From assembly GCA_015852425.1 (NCBI GenBank), contig JAAAIG010000176.1, forward strand, positions 6,151 to 49,459: DNA of 43,309 nucleotides, read 5' to 3'. The DNA is from Gryganskiella cystojenkinii (Eukaryota > Mortierellomycota > Mortierellomycetes > Mortierellales > Mortierellaceae). Shown one piece after another: positions 1 through 10,792 of the stretch (the first letter of the stretch is position 1; each line of letters opens with the position of its first letter). The position numbers were made by a program, and so were the translations under genes. The notes below the pieces were generated by a model. The model worked only from the letters and a program-made list of their open reading frames with translations, searched no databases and was not told the origin of the DNA.

Positions 1-93
1 TCCATACGCACACTCGTTCAAGCACTCATCTCTTACGCACGCAGCAACACTACTTTACTTTTTACCCTCACTACACCAACATCGTTTACCATC

Positions 94-1137
94 ATGACCG
101 CTTTCATCGTCCAGATCTCCTCGGCAGTCCTCGCCATCGTCTGTGCTGTCCAAGCCGTCCCTCTGGACTCCCGTTGCGTCGGATCCGAGTGCAACAAGTC
201 CCTGAGTACCAGTAATGTCAACCTCGGCTCGGCCACGAACGTGGTACCCGTCACAAACGTCATGCCCATCACCCGGTACCAGCCCATCGTCCAGGCTTTT
301 GCACCCGTCGTCCAATCCGAGGAAAACTGTGATGAGGTCCTCCCCTCGACCCTCGTAGCCGAGTCTTTGATGAACCCGGAGGGCCGCTCCAACTTTTATG
401 GCGGCAACCGTATGATCTCTGACAACAACTTGGATCGTTTCAGCGATCTCGGAGATCGCTTCCGCTTCATGAACCGCATGGGCTATCTCCATCGCGGCGA
501 TATGGATCTCGGTCTCGGTCTTAACAGCGGTCTCGGTCTCAACGGCGCCTATGCGATCGGTACCCGCAACATGAACGCGATCGGTAATCCAGTTATCAAC
601 AACAGCGGTTTCATCTCGAAGCGCCGCATCATGTCGACGGTCTCGAACGCGATCGAACCTGAGTGTGTTCCTTCCGAGACCCAGACGTGTGAGCAGTCCT
701 TGCCCGTGTCTACGACCAATATGGGTTCGATGGTCACGGCTGTTCCCTCGAACAAGATCTTGCCCTCAACTGTTTACCAGGGTCACGTGCAATCGAAGGA
801 GGCCCAAGTTTTGGCCGCTCCCGTTCAGCACTCGGTCTTGAAGCAGTCAAACGTTGATCTGGGATCGAACACGATGGTCCAGCCGATCACGAAAGTCATC
901 CCCCACACGACTTATCAACCTGAGGTGGACCAGAAGGCGACCATGGTCGAGATGGCCCCCCAGCAAGACATGAGCTTGGATCGATCCTCGGTTAACTTGG
1001 GTTCTTCGGTCACGATCCGTCCCACGACCACGATCGAGCCTTTGACGATCTTCCAGCCCAAGATCGAGAGCTTGCCTTTCATCATTCATGATGAGGCCTG
1101 TGTTGAGGATGTTCAGCCCGAGTGTTCTTCATGCTAA
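94..1137 (+). CDS. Secreted four-repeat protein, function unknown
   Basis: An uninterrupted 347-residue reading frame. Residues 1-21 form a clear signal peptide: short N-region, hydrophobic core, and an Ala-x-Ala-like end at VQA before VPLD. The mature protein has four divergent copies of a repeat of about 31 residues, with a core like VNLGS, spaced prolines, then TxYQP. Two or more cysteines flank the copies (C28, C33, then pairs near the middle and the C-terminus). The first copy (about residues 38-68) is separated from the other three by a Gly/Asn/Arg/Leu-rich stretch. That stretch ends at a tribasic KRR (residues 176-178), a possible Kex2-type processing site. No catalytic domain is visible. 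The likely role is a cell-wall or extracellular structural protein, by inference only. I recall similar VNLGS/YQP repeats in Mortierella hypothetical proteins, but could not check this. The start is the first ATG, followed directly by the signal peptide. Confidence 0.85.
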   Translation: MTAFIVQISSAVLAIVCAVQAVPLDSRCVGSECNKSLSTSNVNLGSATNVVPVTNVMPITRYQPIVQAFAPVVQSEENCDEVLPSTLVAESLMNPEGRSNFYGGNRMISDNNLDRFSDLGDRFRFMNRMGYLHRGDMDLGLGLNSGLGLNGAYAIGTRNMNAIGNPVINNSGFISKRRIMSTVSNAIEPECVPSETQTCEQSLPVSTTNMGSMVTAVPSNKILPSTVYQGHVQSKEAQVLAAPVQHSVLKQSNVDLGSNTMVQPITKVIPHTTYQPEVDQKATMVEMAPQQDMSLDRSSVNLGSSVTIRPTTTIEPLTIFQPKIESLPFIIHDEACVEDVQPECSSC

Positions 1138-3458
1138 AAGCGCATAGCCGTTCGGTTCGATTTCAAAGGGGAACAACGAGAGGGGTAGCTTTTTCAGCTG
1201 AGAGAAGAGGCAGAAAGAGGAGCGAGTACGCGGAAAGCAAACAAAGAAACGAATCAGTTTAGCGTGGGTGTCTGGATTGAAGGAGTAGAGGAGTAGGCGC
1301 CATACAAAAAATAAAAGCAAAAAATGAGTTCATCAAAAAAAAAATCTTAATCTTGACTTTATCCATACTCAGTATGGATAGAACGATGGAACAAGAAATA
1401 ACATCAATCTCTTTTGGCTACGATGCTGTAAACAAGAAATATTTTCAATAAAAACGAACGCTTCGCATACTCTTAATAATTGCAAACGAGCTTGGTTTCT
1501 AAAAAAATATGTTCAACGTTCCGATTTTTGGGTTGCATGTGGAGCGAAATCGTTGTCCTCGATGCTGGTGGTTGTTGTGGCGACAGAGTAATCGTTATAA
1601 AGAGTTCTCGAAAAAGCATTGAGAACGACATTATTGGGACGATCCACACCCCCGGAGGCAAACGGTCGCCGCTCGGAAAATTTTCGAAGATAAGCAAAAA
1701 ATGCGGTCCACAGTCGGAAATCGTTCCTCGTATAAACGGTACTTGAATTTTTTTTCTGATCCTCTTTCTCTTTCATGCCGATACCTTCATCCCCCCTTGG
1801 TCCAAGTCCAGCCTAACCAACTAATTGAAAACAGCGGCTTGTGCACCCTAGTTGGCGATCATGAATAAAATGAAAAATACATTTTCCTCTCAGTCAAAAA
1901 TGACCAAGTCCAAACTCGGCTCAGATTATGGTCTGCCCCTTCCCTCTCGCATCCATTTGTTCTTCAATAGAGACGACGGCTTTCGATTCACTCTCCTTTT
2001 TCGTTGTGCGCCTGCGTCGTTCTCTCTTTGGGGCGACCGTTCGCGTCGGGAGAGTGGTTCTTTTTTGGATTGATTTGACACCTGCTTATTTCTCGTTTGG
2101 GGTATTTGTCCCATAACACGTTTTGCATGCAACGGGGAAACAGGTCGCGGACCAAACTATAATAGGACGTAGGAGATCTCACTCACACGGTCCTCCAGCT
2201 GTTCTATTCTTGGCTGTTGACCCGAGCTCGGTTTTAAAAGTTTGACCCTGGGGCGTGATGGACATAAAAACGTAGGGGACGCGCGCTTTGCAGACTGTAG
2301 TAGAGCTTTAGAAATAGCAAGTGCGTGTTGGCAAACGACCGCAACCAACGACAAGCATGGGGATCCATGGACAAAAGAGAAAAACACGGGAGAGGGAGAG
2401 GGAGGTGTTTAAAAGGTATTTTGCTGCGTCGCCTTTACCCTCACTGTCCCGTTTCTTCTTTTTATTCCCTCGCCTTCTCGGTTCCCTTTCTCTGCCTTAA
2501 CGCTACCTGTAATAGTCACTCCTCATCGATTTGAGCATCCCCGTTCACCTCGTTTGCCTCTGTTACTTCAATCTGCTCTCTTGACCACAACACAACACAA
2601 CACAACGCCTGCTCACAGCCGGCTTCTCCATTGTCTCTCTTTCTAGTCCGTCTTTTCAAAGGCAAAAGTAAGTCTTGACTCCACAAAGTTTACTGTGGCT
2701 CAGTGAAAGGCCAGTCTCGCAACAATATAGGAAAAGTGTGGTTCCCTTTCTCCATATTATCATTTTTCTTCTCCCACTATCCTTGTCAACTCCACTGGTG
2801 TCATGAAGAAATGCGGATCAAAACAGAAAACAGAAAAAGAGGACGCAGTAGAAAAACACCGAGGGAAGAAAACAGAAGCCCAAAGAAACCTAGGAGTGGA
2901 GAGGCGACCAAGACCAAGGAGAGAAAGCTGACAGGGCTATCAAAACAACTTCTGGGCTTATCAATCTACTAGGTTCTGTGAACTTGGTGTGGTTGAAAAG
3001 GCTATGGTTTTTCTCAGTTTTTATATAGATAGGAAAGCGGTTGGGGGGAGGCCCCGAAGTCCTGTTGTTTTTTTTTGGTATGAGAATTTTCCAAGACGAA
3101 ACCAAAACGGACCCGCCTTACAACAAAAGCAGCGCGCAACGGCGTACATACGCGGAAGAGAGCGAGTGGGAGAGAGGGTGAGAGGAGCAAAACAAGAATT
3201 ACCAACAATAGTATCGTTTCGTTTCTTCGGCCACTTTTTCTGCCTTTTTGCTTGTTCATTCCTACGTCGACACAACGCAGTATTCATATGTCTTTTGATT
3301 CATTTCTTTCCTCTTTTTTGCCTCATATGCACTCACATTCTTCTATTCATATTCACGCACGCTTTGTCGCATATGTATACAGTCTCATCACCCTCTCTAT
3401 TCCTCATCGTCTTCTTCAACAAAAAAAAATAATAGTGACGGACGTCTATACTCGACAA
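1138..3458. other. Long intergenic region, no recognised coding sequence
   Basis: About 2.3 kb between the secreted repeat gene and the giant gene. Short frames occur on both strands, but none looks like protein: they have biased composition, no recognisable motif and no consistent splice partners. The right half looks like promoter and leader sequence. It includes four tandem CACAA units (2586-2605), a consensus donor GTAAGT at 2668 and a TAG acceptor at 3433-3435, just before the ATG at 3459. These may mark an intron in the 5' untranslated region. No RNA gene was recognised. Confidence 0.5.
1310..1315 (+). terminator. Poly(A) signal AATAAA downstream of the secreted repeat gene
   Basis: A canonical AATAAA lies about 170 bases past the stop codon at 1137, in an A-rich stretch. 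A second copy is at 1447-1452. Either could direct 3' end formation of the secreted repeat gene. Confidence 0.5.
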
Positions 3459-6400
3459 ATGCTGTTGACTACCCTGCCAGGGGTCCAACCCAACACTCTG
3501 TTCAGCTATATGTTCGTTATCCAGAGTTTGGACTTTGTGGTCCAAATCCACGCTGAAGATGCGTACTTGAGTGCCTCGGAGGCGGCAATAGAGAGTGCCT
3601 ATCGCTTTTGGCAAGCCATCATTCAAGGCAATCGGGCTTTGTTCGAGATCGTTCGCGACAACATCTACGTGTTGGAAGGCTTTCCTGTCCAAGCTTTCGA
3701 GGACGGGCTCGTATCTGCGTCGCCTTCGCCTTCGATCCCAGCACAGGGCCCTAGACCGTACGCGGTCACGTCGGAGGTAGTTTTCCCTCTTGCCAGAGCG
3801 ACAGTTACCCAGTCATTGGGTGAGGCTCCTGTCACCTTTGATCAATGTCAAAGTTTTCAGGGGCGACCTGTTCATAATTCACCTGACGATGAGGTCCTTC
3901 ATTTTGTTGCCACAACCAATGGTGGCACTGGAAGAAGCAGAGCTAGCCGATTCAGAGCTATTCTCGAGTTCTTGAAAGCACTCGCTCGTGCGGTCAAGGA
4001 TTTGGTAATTCAGGCTTTGAAAGAGCTTGCGGCACCGTTCAAGTTCAGCGGGTTGAACGTCTTTATTGGCAAGTGAGAACCAAGAGATGCAAATGAACAC
4101 ATCTCTCTCTTTTTTATTATTCATCTCGTCCACACTGGCCACTCTCCTTCCTCTCTTCCATCGACGAACGCAGCTCGCACACCCTTTTGCTTGATTTTTT
4201 TGTTTCCACCATCATCAATTCCTCGTATTTTCAGAGCAAACCCCCTTCAGATTCACCCACCCTTTTTTTTTTCTCATCGTTCTAGCTTTGAACAACATGT
4301 CAAGCACAAGTGCAAAGGGATGAAAGATCCGAGTCACGATCAGTTAATGAATCTATTCCTCCTGTCCACTTTTCTATCTCCTTCGTCTTCTCTTCCTTCT
4401 ATCACCACCCTCGTGTTCTTACTGCGCCCCTTTATTCTTATTATGTCTCCATCCGTTACCTTCGTTTGCCCTCCTCACCTACACTCGCTATCCACAACTT
4501 ATAGCTGTTACCATTACCACTAATTTCGTTTCAAATATATTAACCTTCACTTCTTAATCGTCGCCGCAATTGACATACCACCCCATACCGTCTCAAAAAC
4601 ACGTCCGTCCGTTCAAGAAAATACATTTTTACTAACAAATCACAATTTTCTTGATCTCAAATGCCCTCTCTCTCTCTGCACCACCTTGTTGCCTAATCTC
4701 AACAGGTATGATTCCATTGATCGGTCCTCTCATTGTCTTCTACCTTGTTCACCGTCGCGTTTACAAGGTTCTTTGCGCCATGAGCATCGGTAGTTACGCT
4801 AACCACGAGCTTAATAGCAAGGTCAGGAAGAGCATGAAGAGGCAATTTTTGGTAAGTTTTCCGTGTTTCATTTTCAAGTACAATGTCAATTAGGTGAAGT
4901 GATCGATGCGTAATGGCATAGCAAGATCCACCTCTCTTATTCTATCTATTTCATCGATAACGATTCAAAGAAGACAGCAAACCGACAATAAGAGCCTCTC
5001 AACTGACACCCACCTATGGATCCCCCTTTTGTATCTTTTTTCTTTTCTTCTTATATTCGATTATCTCTAAGATCATGCTCCTGATTCCGATCTTTGGCGC
5101 AATCTTTGTCAGGCATCAGAGGGCGCTTCAAGAGATTCTGACATTTGTCGCCAAATTGCTTGAAGAACACCACATTCAAGCAGATCTTGCGTTCGTCCGC
5201 TTCCGTGCCGAGGTTTCAGCGTCAACCGAGTCCAGTGTACACACAAGTGACGCTCAAGTTCAAGAGGGGGTCGATGAAGATGCTGCACGTGCCGGTTTGG
5301 GGGCTGTGTATGAGGTCGTCGAGCCGCCTGTCCATGCCGCTCCAAGATCAAGTCCTGACCTCGACCCGGTCTCCGAAACTTGGATCTGTTCGCTCTCTCT
5401 GGTGCAGCCTCCGTCTCCACAGTCTACCATTCTGACTATCCCTGTGGCTCATGTCTCCACCATGCCTGACCACCAACAAGTCATAACTGTGATTCCAGGT
5501 TCAACTCCTGTTCCTTTCTCATTGCCTGGTCCAACTTCAAAAATGTATCCCCCATTGGCGTCGGTGAACTCAGTAGGCTCTGTTGCTCCAGTCCCATCTT
5601 ATGTCGTAGACGTCTGTGGTCCCCTCGATGATGGAAAGGATTCGCTCGCCCAGACGGAGGCGCAAGTTGTTCGTGATCGGTACTTGGCTCGGGACGCCCA
5701 TGGTGAACAATTCGTCGCTACTACCCTCGCCATTGCATCCACCATCTGCAATGAAGAGTCAAGATCTGATGGTGCCCGTCTCTTGCCGAGTGCCGATCAA
5801 AACTTCGATGTTTCCATTCATTTCCCCAAGAAACCATTGCTGCGTGACGTCGCTGGCGTGGGATTTAGTTCCCACTGTCAAAATGGCGCATCGATGGAAA
5901 CCCGAGACCGTCGTGTGATGATTCCATCGATTCTGAACGAAGGAGAGGAGGGAGATCAGAGCTGTTTGCACAGGTCCTTCAAAGGGAGCCCGTCTTTCTA
6001 TGTTGACTTCTGGCAGACGTTTTTTTACGTGATGGGGCTCAAGAAAAGCGAGGGCTTGCCTCGAGGCGACGATGCGGAGGAGGATGAAGGAGGAAACTCC
6101 AAGACCGAGGTGGTTACAGTGCTGATGATGAGACTGTTGGGCAACCGCCACGGCAACGACAACGGCCAACGTCACTACCACCACCGCCATCACAGAAACA
6201 ACACTAACATCACGAACTCGGCTCTAACTGACCCGCTCTCGCGCGCATTCGCGTCTTACCCAACACCAATGCAGGCGGCCATTCTATCGGAGTTGAGGGA
6301 TAGCCAATTCAATTTCCTCCCCCCGGAACCGCCAGCGCAACTCCACCTCCCCGACATGTCGTCACAACGAGGCGATTTGCTGTTGCAACAGCCCTGGTTC

Positions 6401-9400
6401 CCGGCTGAGGAAGATTATGACGATATCCATCTCGCTCAACCGCAGCCGTTACAACAACACCAATTGCAGCAGCATGAACAGTATTCTTATTACCAACCGC
6501 CACCGCCACAGAACATGCATCATAATCTTCATTCTGAGCAGTTGCCGGCTGTGCCACCGATTCGCCCCCCAATCCAAGCAGATTCGACTGGCACTCCTAC
6601 GATCTTTCCTTTCCCATCCGTGGCGCCTGTGCCTCCTTCACTGAAACCTCGCCCAGCGGTCACGCCAGCTTTCAATCTCACTTCGCTTTCGGAAGCGCTC
6701 CCCGATGCGCCTGCGGATCCTCTGTCTGCATCAACAGGAAAGGAATCGCAACAAGGTGCCCTGTCAGCCTTGACCGCACCTACAAGACCGTTGCCTCCGA
6801 TTCCACTTGTTCAGATGCAACCGACAGTCACTGGATCTGTGAGCGGACCGAGTTACAGCAGCACCGCTACCGACACCAATGCTGTTACTTTCTGCACGAG
6901 CACCGTCCAGGGTTCCTCCACTGCTCATCCGCAACCTTTGATCGCGATCAATTGCATCCCGGAGTTGATGCATGGAGAGCACCCATCGACTTTTGCTCAT
7001 CTCCCCCGTCATGAACAAGAGGGACAGTTGGAGCAACATCAACACTGTATGCAGCAACAACTTTGGGATTTGCAGCTACAACAACAACGCATTTTTCAGC
7101 AGCAACAATGCGAACTGCAAACGACTCAACAGCAAGTTTTACAGAATCAACAGTCGATTCAACAGCAGCAACAGCTTGAGTTGCAACGCATTCAAGCACA
7201 AGTCCTGTGGCAGCAACAGGAAATCGAAAAGTATGAAGAGTTTCAGCGACAGCAGCTTGAACGTCAACAACTTCAGCAACATCATCATCAGCACCAAATT
7301 CAGAACCAACAAAATCAGGACCAGCATCAGCATCAGCACCGGCATCAGTATCAGCATCAGCATCAATATCATCGGCACCAGCAGCATCAGCAAGGCGCGC
7401 CAGCGCCGATACATGGTCGCCTTTCATCAATTCGAGACGAGGAATTGCCTTCGTGCGAGTCGCAGTTTCCCTCAGGTCATCGTCCTTTGGCATCGACTTC
7501 ATCCTCCTCCTACCCCTGTGTCGCTCGAATTGTATCTGTTCCGACAACCACCGCACAACAACTGACCCGACGTTTGACTGTCCCTACACCTATGTACCAA
7601 CCACAGCCTCAACATCAGATGCAACTTTCGAACGCTCAACGAATTCAGCAATTAAAGGTGGGTTTAAAAGAAGAAAAAAAAATCAATGAAAAAAAATCGG
7701 AATATGCGGCACTCCTTTATTGATATATTACAACTTACGTTTACAAAACAAATAGACTTCCATATTCTCGTTGCCTCTGCCTCAAGCGCTTACCCATACC
7801 GCTGCGTCTTCTCATCCGTCGCCTCTGCCTCAAGACAGGCCAGGCCGCACAGCCGCGTCGGAACTTTCGTTTGCCACAGCAGGTCGGTATGAGTATTCCA
7901 GCAGCAACGTTTCAGATATCTCGAACGACCAGGTTGTGCCCGATGAGGATCAAGACTTGCAGGATGACGAGCAGGATAACGAGAGTATCCGTTCCGCCAA
8001 CGGTGCTGCTGACGACGAAGACGAGGATAGTGATGACGACGAGGATACTCTTTACGGTACCGACCCTGAATCCGAGCTCTACACGGAAACGGATGAGGAT
8101 GAAGGCGATGACAGCGAGGATAGTAATAATGAGGATGGTGATCAAGGCACGAGTGCTTATGCCTCTTCTGCCTCGAACAGCGGTGACAATGGACATGATG
8201 ACAATAACAATCATGTCGACGAGAGCGATCCAGAAGACATGAACTGTCTCAATTCTAACGATCAAGGCTTGCACATCAACTGTGACGTCGCCGAAGGTCA
8301 AGAAAACTGGGATGTAAGTCATGTGTTCGATTCCCCGTCAAGCTCATCGATCTACGCGCTTGGTATCTGTCACTACCGTGCCGAGCCACCCGCGTCACCT
8401 CAACACGTGTTGCGAGTGACCAACCCAGATGTGAGATCCTCAACTTCGTCCAGTATCTGCGACGAAAGCGAGGTGCCTCCTTTGGATCTCGATCATGAAG
8501 ATGGTAGATCGAACACCAGTATCGTCGCCAACATATGGCAAAGCGGTCACACCCGTCAGTCTAACCCGACCCTCTTGTCAATGACCTCCTCTTCGGTCCC
8601 GCCATTTACAGAGGAAATGACCACACCAGTTGCGTCTCCACCTGTCTTGACAGTCTCCGTCACTCGGTTCGGTCCCTCCGACGTGACCACTACCTCCAAT
8701 GGTACCACTGTTTCCGAGAGTACCACCAACGTGAACCACTTGCAAGATGACGAGGTCAGCTCTTCAGATGAGTCCACTGTCATGGGTGAGATATCGAGAT
8801 CGGAAGTGACCACTTTAAACGGTGCGAGCGATGAGGATGGCGATGACGGTGATGACGAGGATGATGATATACTCAGCGTTCCCATCGCACCTTCGTTCCG
8901 TCGCATGGGTCAAGCGCAGATGATCGCATCTACAATTCGCCCGACTCAGGAGGAGGTTCAATGTCTTATCAGCAGATCCCACCTCAGTCAATTGCTCAGA
9001 TCCACGTCCTTGGGTCGTTTACCAACTAGTCGAAACCGTTTCAGACAAGTGATCGTCACTGACACCTCCTCGTCTTCGTGTTCCTCTGAGAGTAGAGAAG
9101 GAAGCAGCGGCAGCGCTAGCAGAGAACAACTGAAGATCAAGTGGGAGATTGCAGAGTGCGAAGAGGTAGATGAGGCCAGGTTCCGGACCGAGATGGCTCG
9201 CTGGAGAGCCGATCCAGATGACCGCTCCTCCACTGTTGTTATGCCTGCGCTACTGAGAGTGCATCAGAGAGCTGAAAACCCCTTGGTACTGCTGGATAGC
9301 GATGACGAGTCCGAGGAGCAACAGCCTGATTCGGCTGTTGTAGCAAGCACCTCTGGGGATTTCGATCATAGTGGTGCCGATGACGAGAATGTTGACGACG

Positions 9401-10509
9401 AAAGTGATGATGAACCGTCGGAATCAACCTCTGGCAATGACAGAGACAAACGACCAAAGAACGAAGATAATGAGGACTCACAAGACGCATCTCAAAGCGA
9501 TGGAAACGATGGTACCGAAGGCTGTCAAAAGCAGACGCTCGAACAAGATAGCGACGAAACGGATGCTGCGGCCTTTGAACACGAAACTGTGTATGACTCT
9601 ACGAGTGAAAGCAACGATGGCGGCGATGATAATAATGACAATGACGACGACAACGACGGTGATGATAGTGATGATGAGTGCGGAACTTCATTTCGACTCC
9701 TTGACCTCCCGAGCCACCAGTCGCCGCGTATGATCCCAATCCATCACTGGGGTGGCAACCATCTCGCAAACGCCTTCCGTGACGAGGCCGGTTTTATGAC
9801 CAACTGCTCGGACCTGGATTCATTAGACGAAGAGGACTTGTACGGATCCAGTGGACCTTCGGGTACTTCTTCGGTCTGTTCGGATGCTTATATGGTCTGC
9901 CACTTTCCGTATGAGATGCGACCGTCCCCGATCCACGACCCCAGGACACATTACAGTATCGGTTCACCGATTGGAACCATTGAGAACGCCACAGTCTCTC
10001 GTCGAAACGTCCAGATCTCGTTTGAGCATCAGTTGTTGACTATTGAACATCGGTTGTTCAAAAACCAAGCCCGTCGGATCGAACGTCAAAAACGTCAGTG
10101 GGAGGAGACCCACCGTCAAAAGTGGGAGGAACATGGTCTTCAGTTCCTTCACCAGTCCGATGACGATAATGCCGAGGTCGAGAAGAAGCAAGCGGCGGCT
10201 ACCAGGGTCGCGAGATGGAATGAAAAAGGAGAGGAAATCTTGGCCACGGAGATTTTCGAAAGGCTTCGTCAGCCCCAACAATGGGAGGGCCAAAAGACAG
10301 CGTTCGCGTTGCAGCAGGAATTTGAGCGGACTCAACAAGAGATGCACCTGACGAGCTTGGAACAGTACCAACCATTGGTGGATGCCTCTATGAGTTCCGA
10401 AACCATCCTGCCTCCAGTCTCAGCCATCGAGACGGTCAATGCCAATATCGACAATGACTGCAAATCGAATCTTGACGAGAAGGGAGGGGTTATGGACCAC
10501 TATGCCTAG
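3459..10509 (+). CDS. Giant DUF4112-like protein with Gln/His-rich and acidic tail
   Basis: Proposed exons are 3459-4068, 4706-4851, 5072-7657 and 7756-10509, giving 2031 residues with all junctions in phase. Intron 1 would be GC-AG; introns 2 and 3 are GT-AG. Residues about 180-285 resemble DUF4112: a helical lead-in, FKFSGLNVFIG joined to MIPLIGPLIVF, then, after a basic stretch, LIPIFGAIF and a helix rich in Leu and Glu. The family carries two such Ile-Pro-x-x-Gly motifs; its function is not known to me. The rest is low complexity: Pro/Gln-rich, then a Gln/His tract (about 900-1030), acidic Asp/Glu clusters (about 1170-1270 and 1650-1760), and a charged, probably coiled-coil segment with many Arg, Gln and Glu (about 1870-1990). 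The frame is open upstream to 3252, so the start is not certain. If intron 1 is wrong, there are two genes: a 205-residue protein ending at 4076 and a separate one starting at 4708. Confidence 0.6.
4069..4705 (+). other. Proposed GC-AG intron in the DUF4112-like gene
   Basis: The donor reads TG|GCAAGT, which matches the GC-type donor consensus. The acceptor reads CCTAATCTCAACAG, with a branch-like CTAAT close to the AG. Splicing joins phase 1 to phase 1 and restores the first DUF4112 Ile-Pro-x-x-Gly motif without a gap. The GT donor one base pair of residues further on (4073, GTGAGA) leaves the wrong phase for this acceptor. The TGA at 4074-4076 would lie inside the intron. Length is 637 bases, longer than most introns here. 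Confidence 0.55.
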
Positions 10510-10721
10510 GAGGAAGACCGTGTTCCGCAGATTGAGTTTACTACTTACAGAATAAGTTGCTGAGATAGCAAACGCGGCTACAATGAAAGGAGAAGAAAGA
10601 GCAGATACAAAGTTAAGTCATTGTGACCTGAATACCAAATATCAATACAAATTTGTTCCAAAAACGATCGTCTTGGGAGCTTTGAAAAATATCAAGTATG
10701 CAAAATGAGTTGGGTGCGGTA

Positions 10722-10727
10722 TTTATT
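10722..10727 (-). terminator. Poly(A) signal (AATAAA on minus strand) for MAK11
   Basis: TTTATT on the plus strand reads AATAAA on the minus strand, about 65 bases past the MAK11 stop. It lies in the 283-base convergent gap between MAK11 and the giant gene. Confidence 0.5.
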
Positions 10728-10792
10728 TGATGCGGTCTTTTTGAGGGTCTTGAGAGAGAGAGAGAGAATGAAATAAGAGTTTCTCGTCGGCA

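Noticed and set aside
3252..3458. Upstream extension of the giant gene to an ATG before 3459
   Set aside because: The extra 69 residues are His/Ser-rich with no conserved look, the stretch is T-rich like a leader, and a likely acceptor lies at 3433-3435.
4286..4350. Exon beginning after a strong TCTAG acceptor at 4285
   Set aside because: It joins in phase to a GT donor at 4073, but no good donor afterwards gives the phase needed for 4706, and it breaks the DUF4112 motif.
6948..7556. Minus-strand Ala/Asp/Val-rich frame opposite the Gln/His tract
   Set aside because: It is the antisense shadow of CAG/CAT codons in the giant gene.
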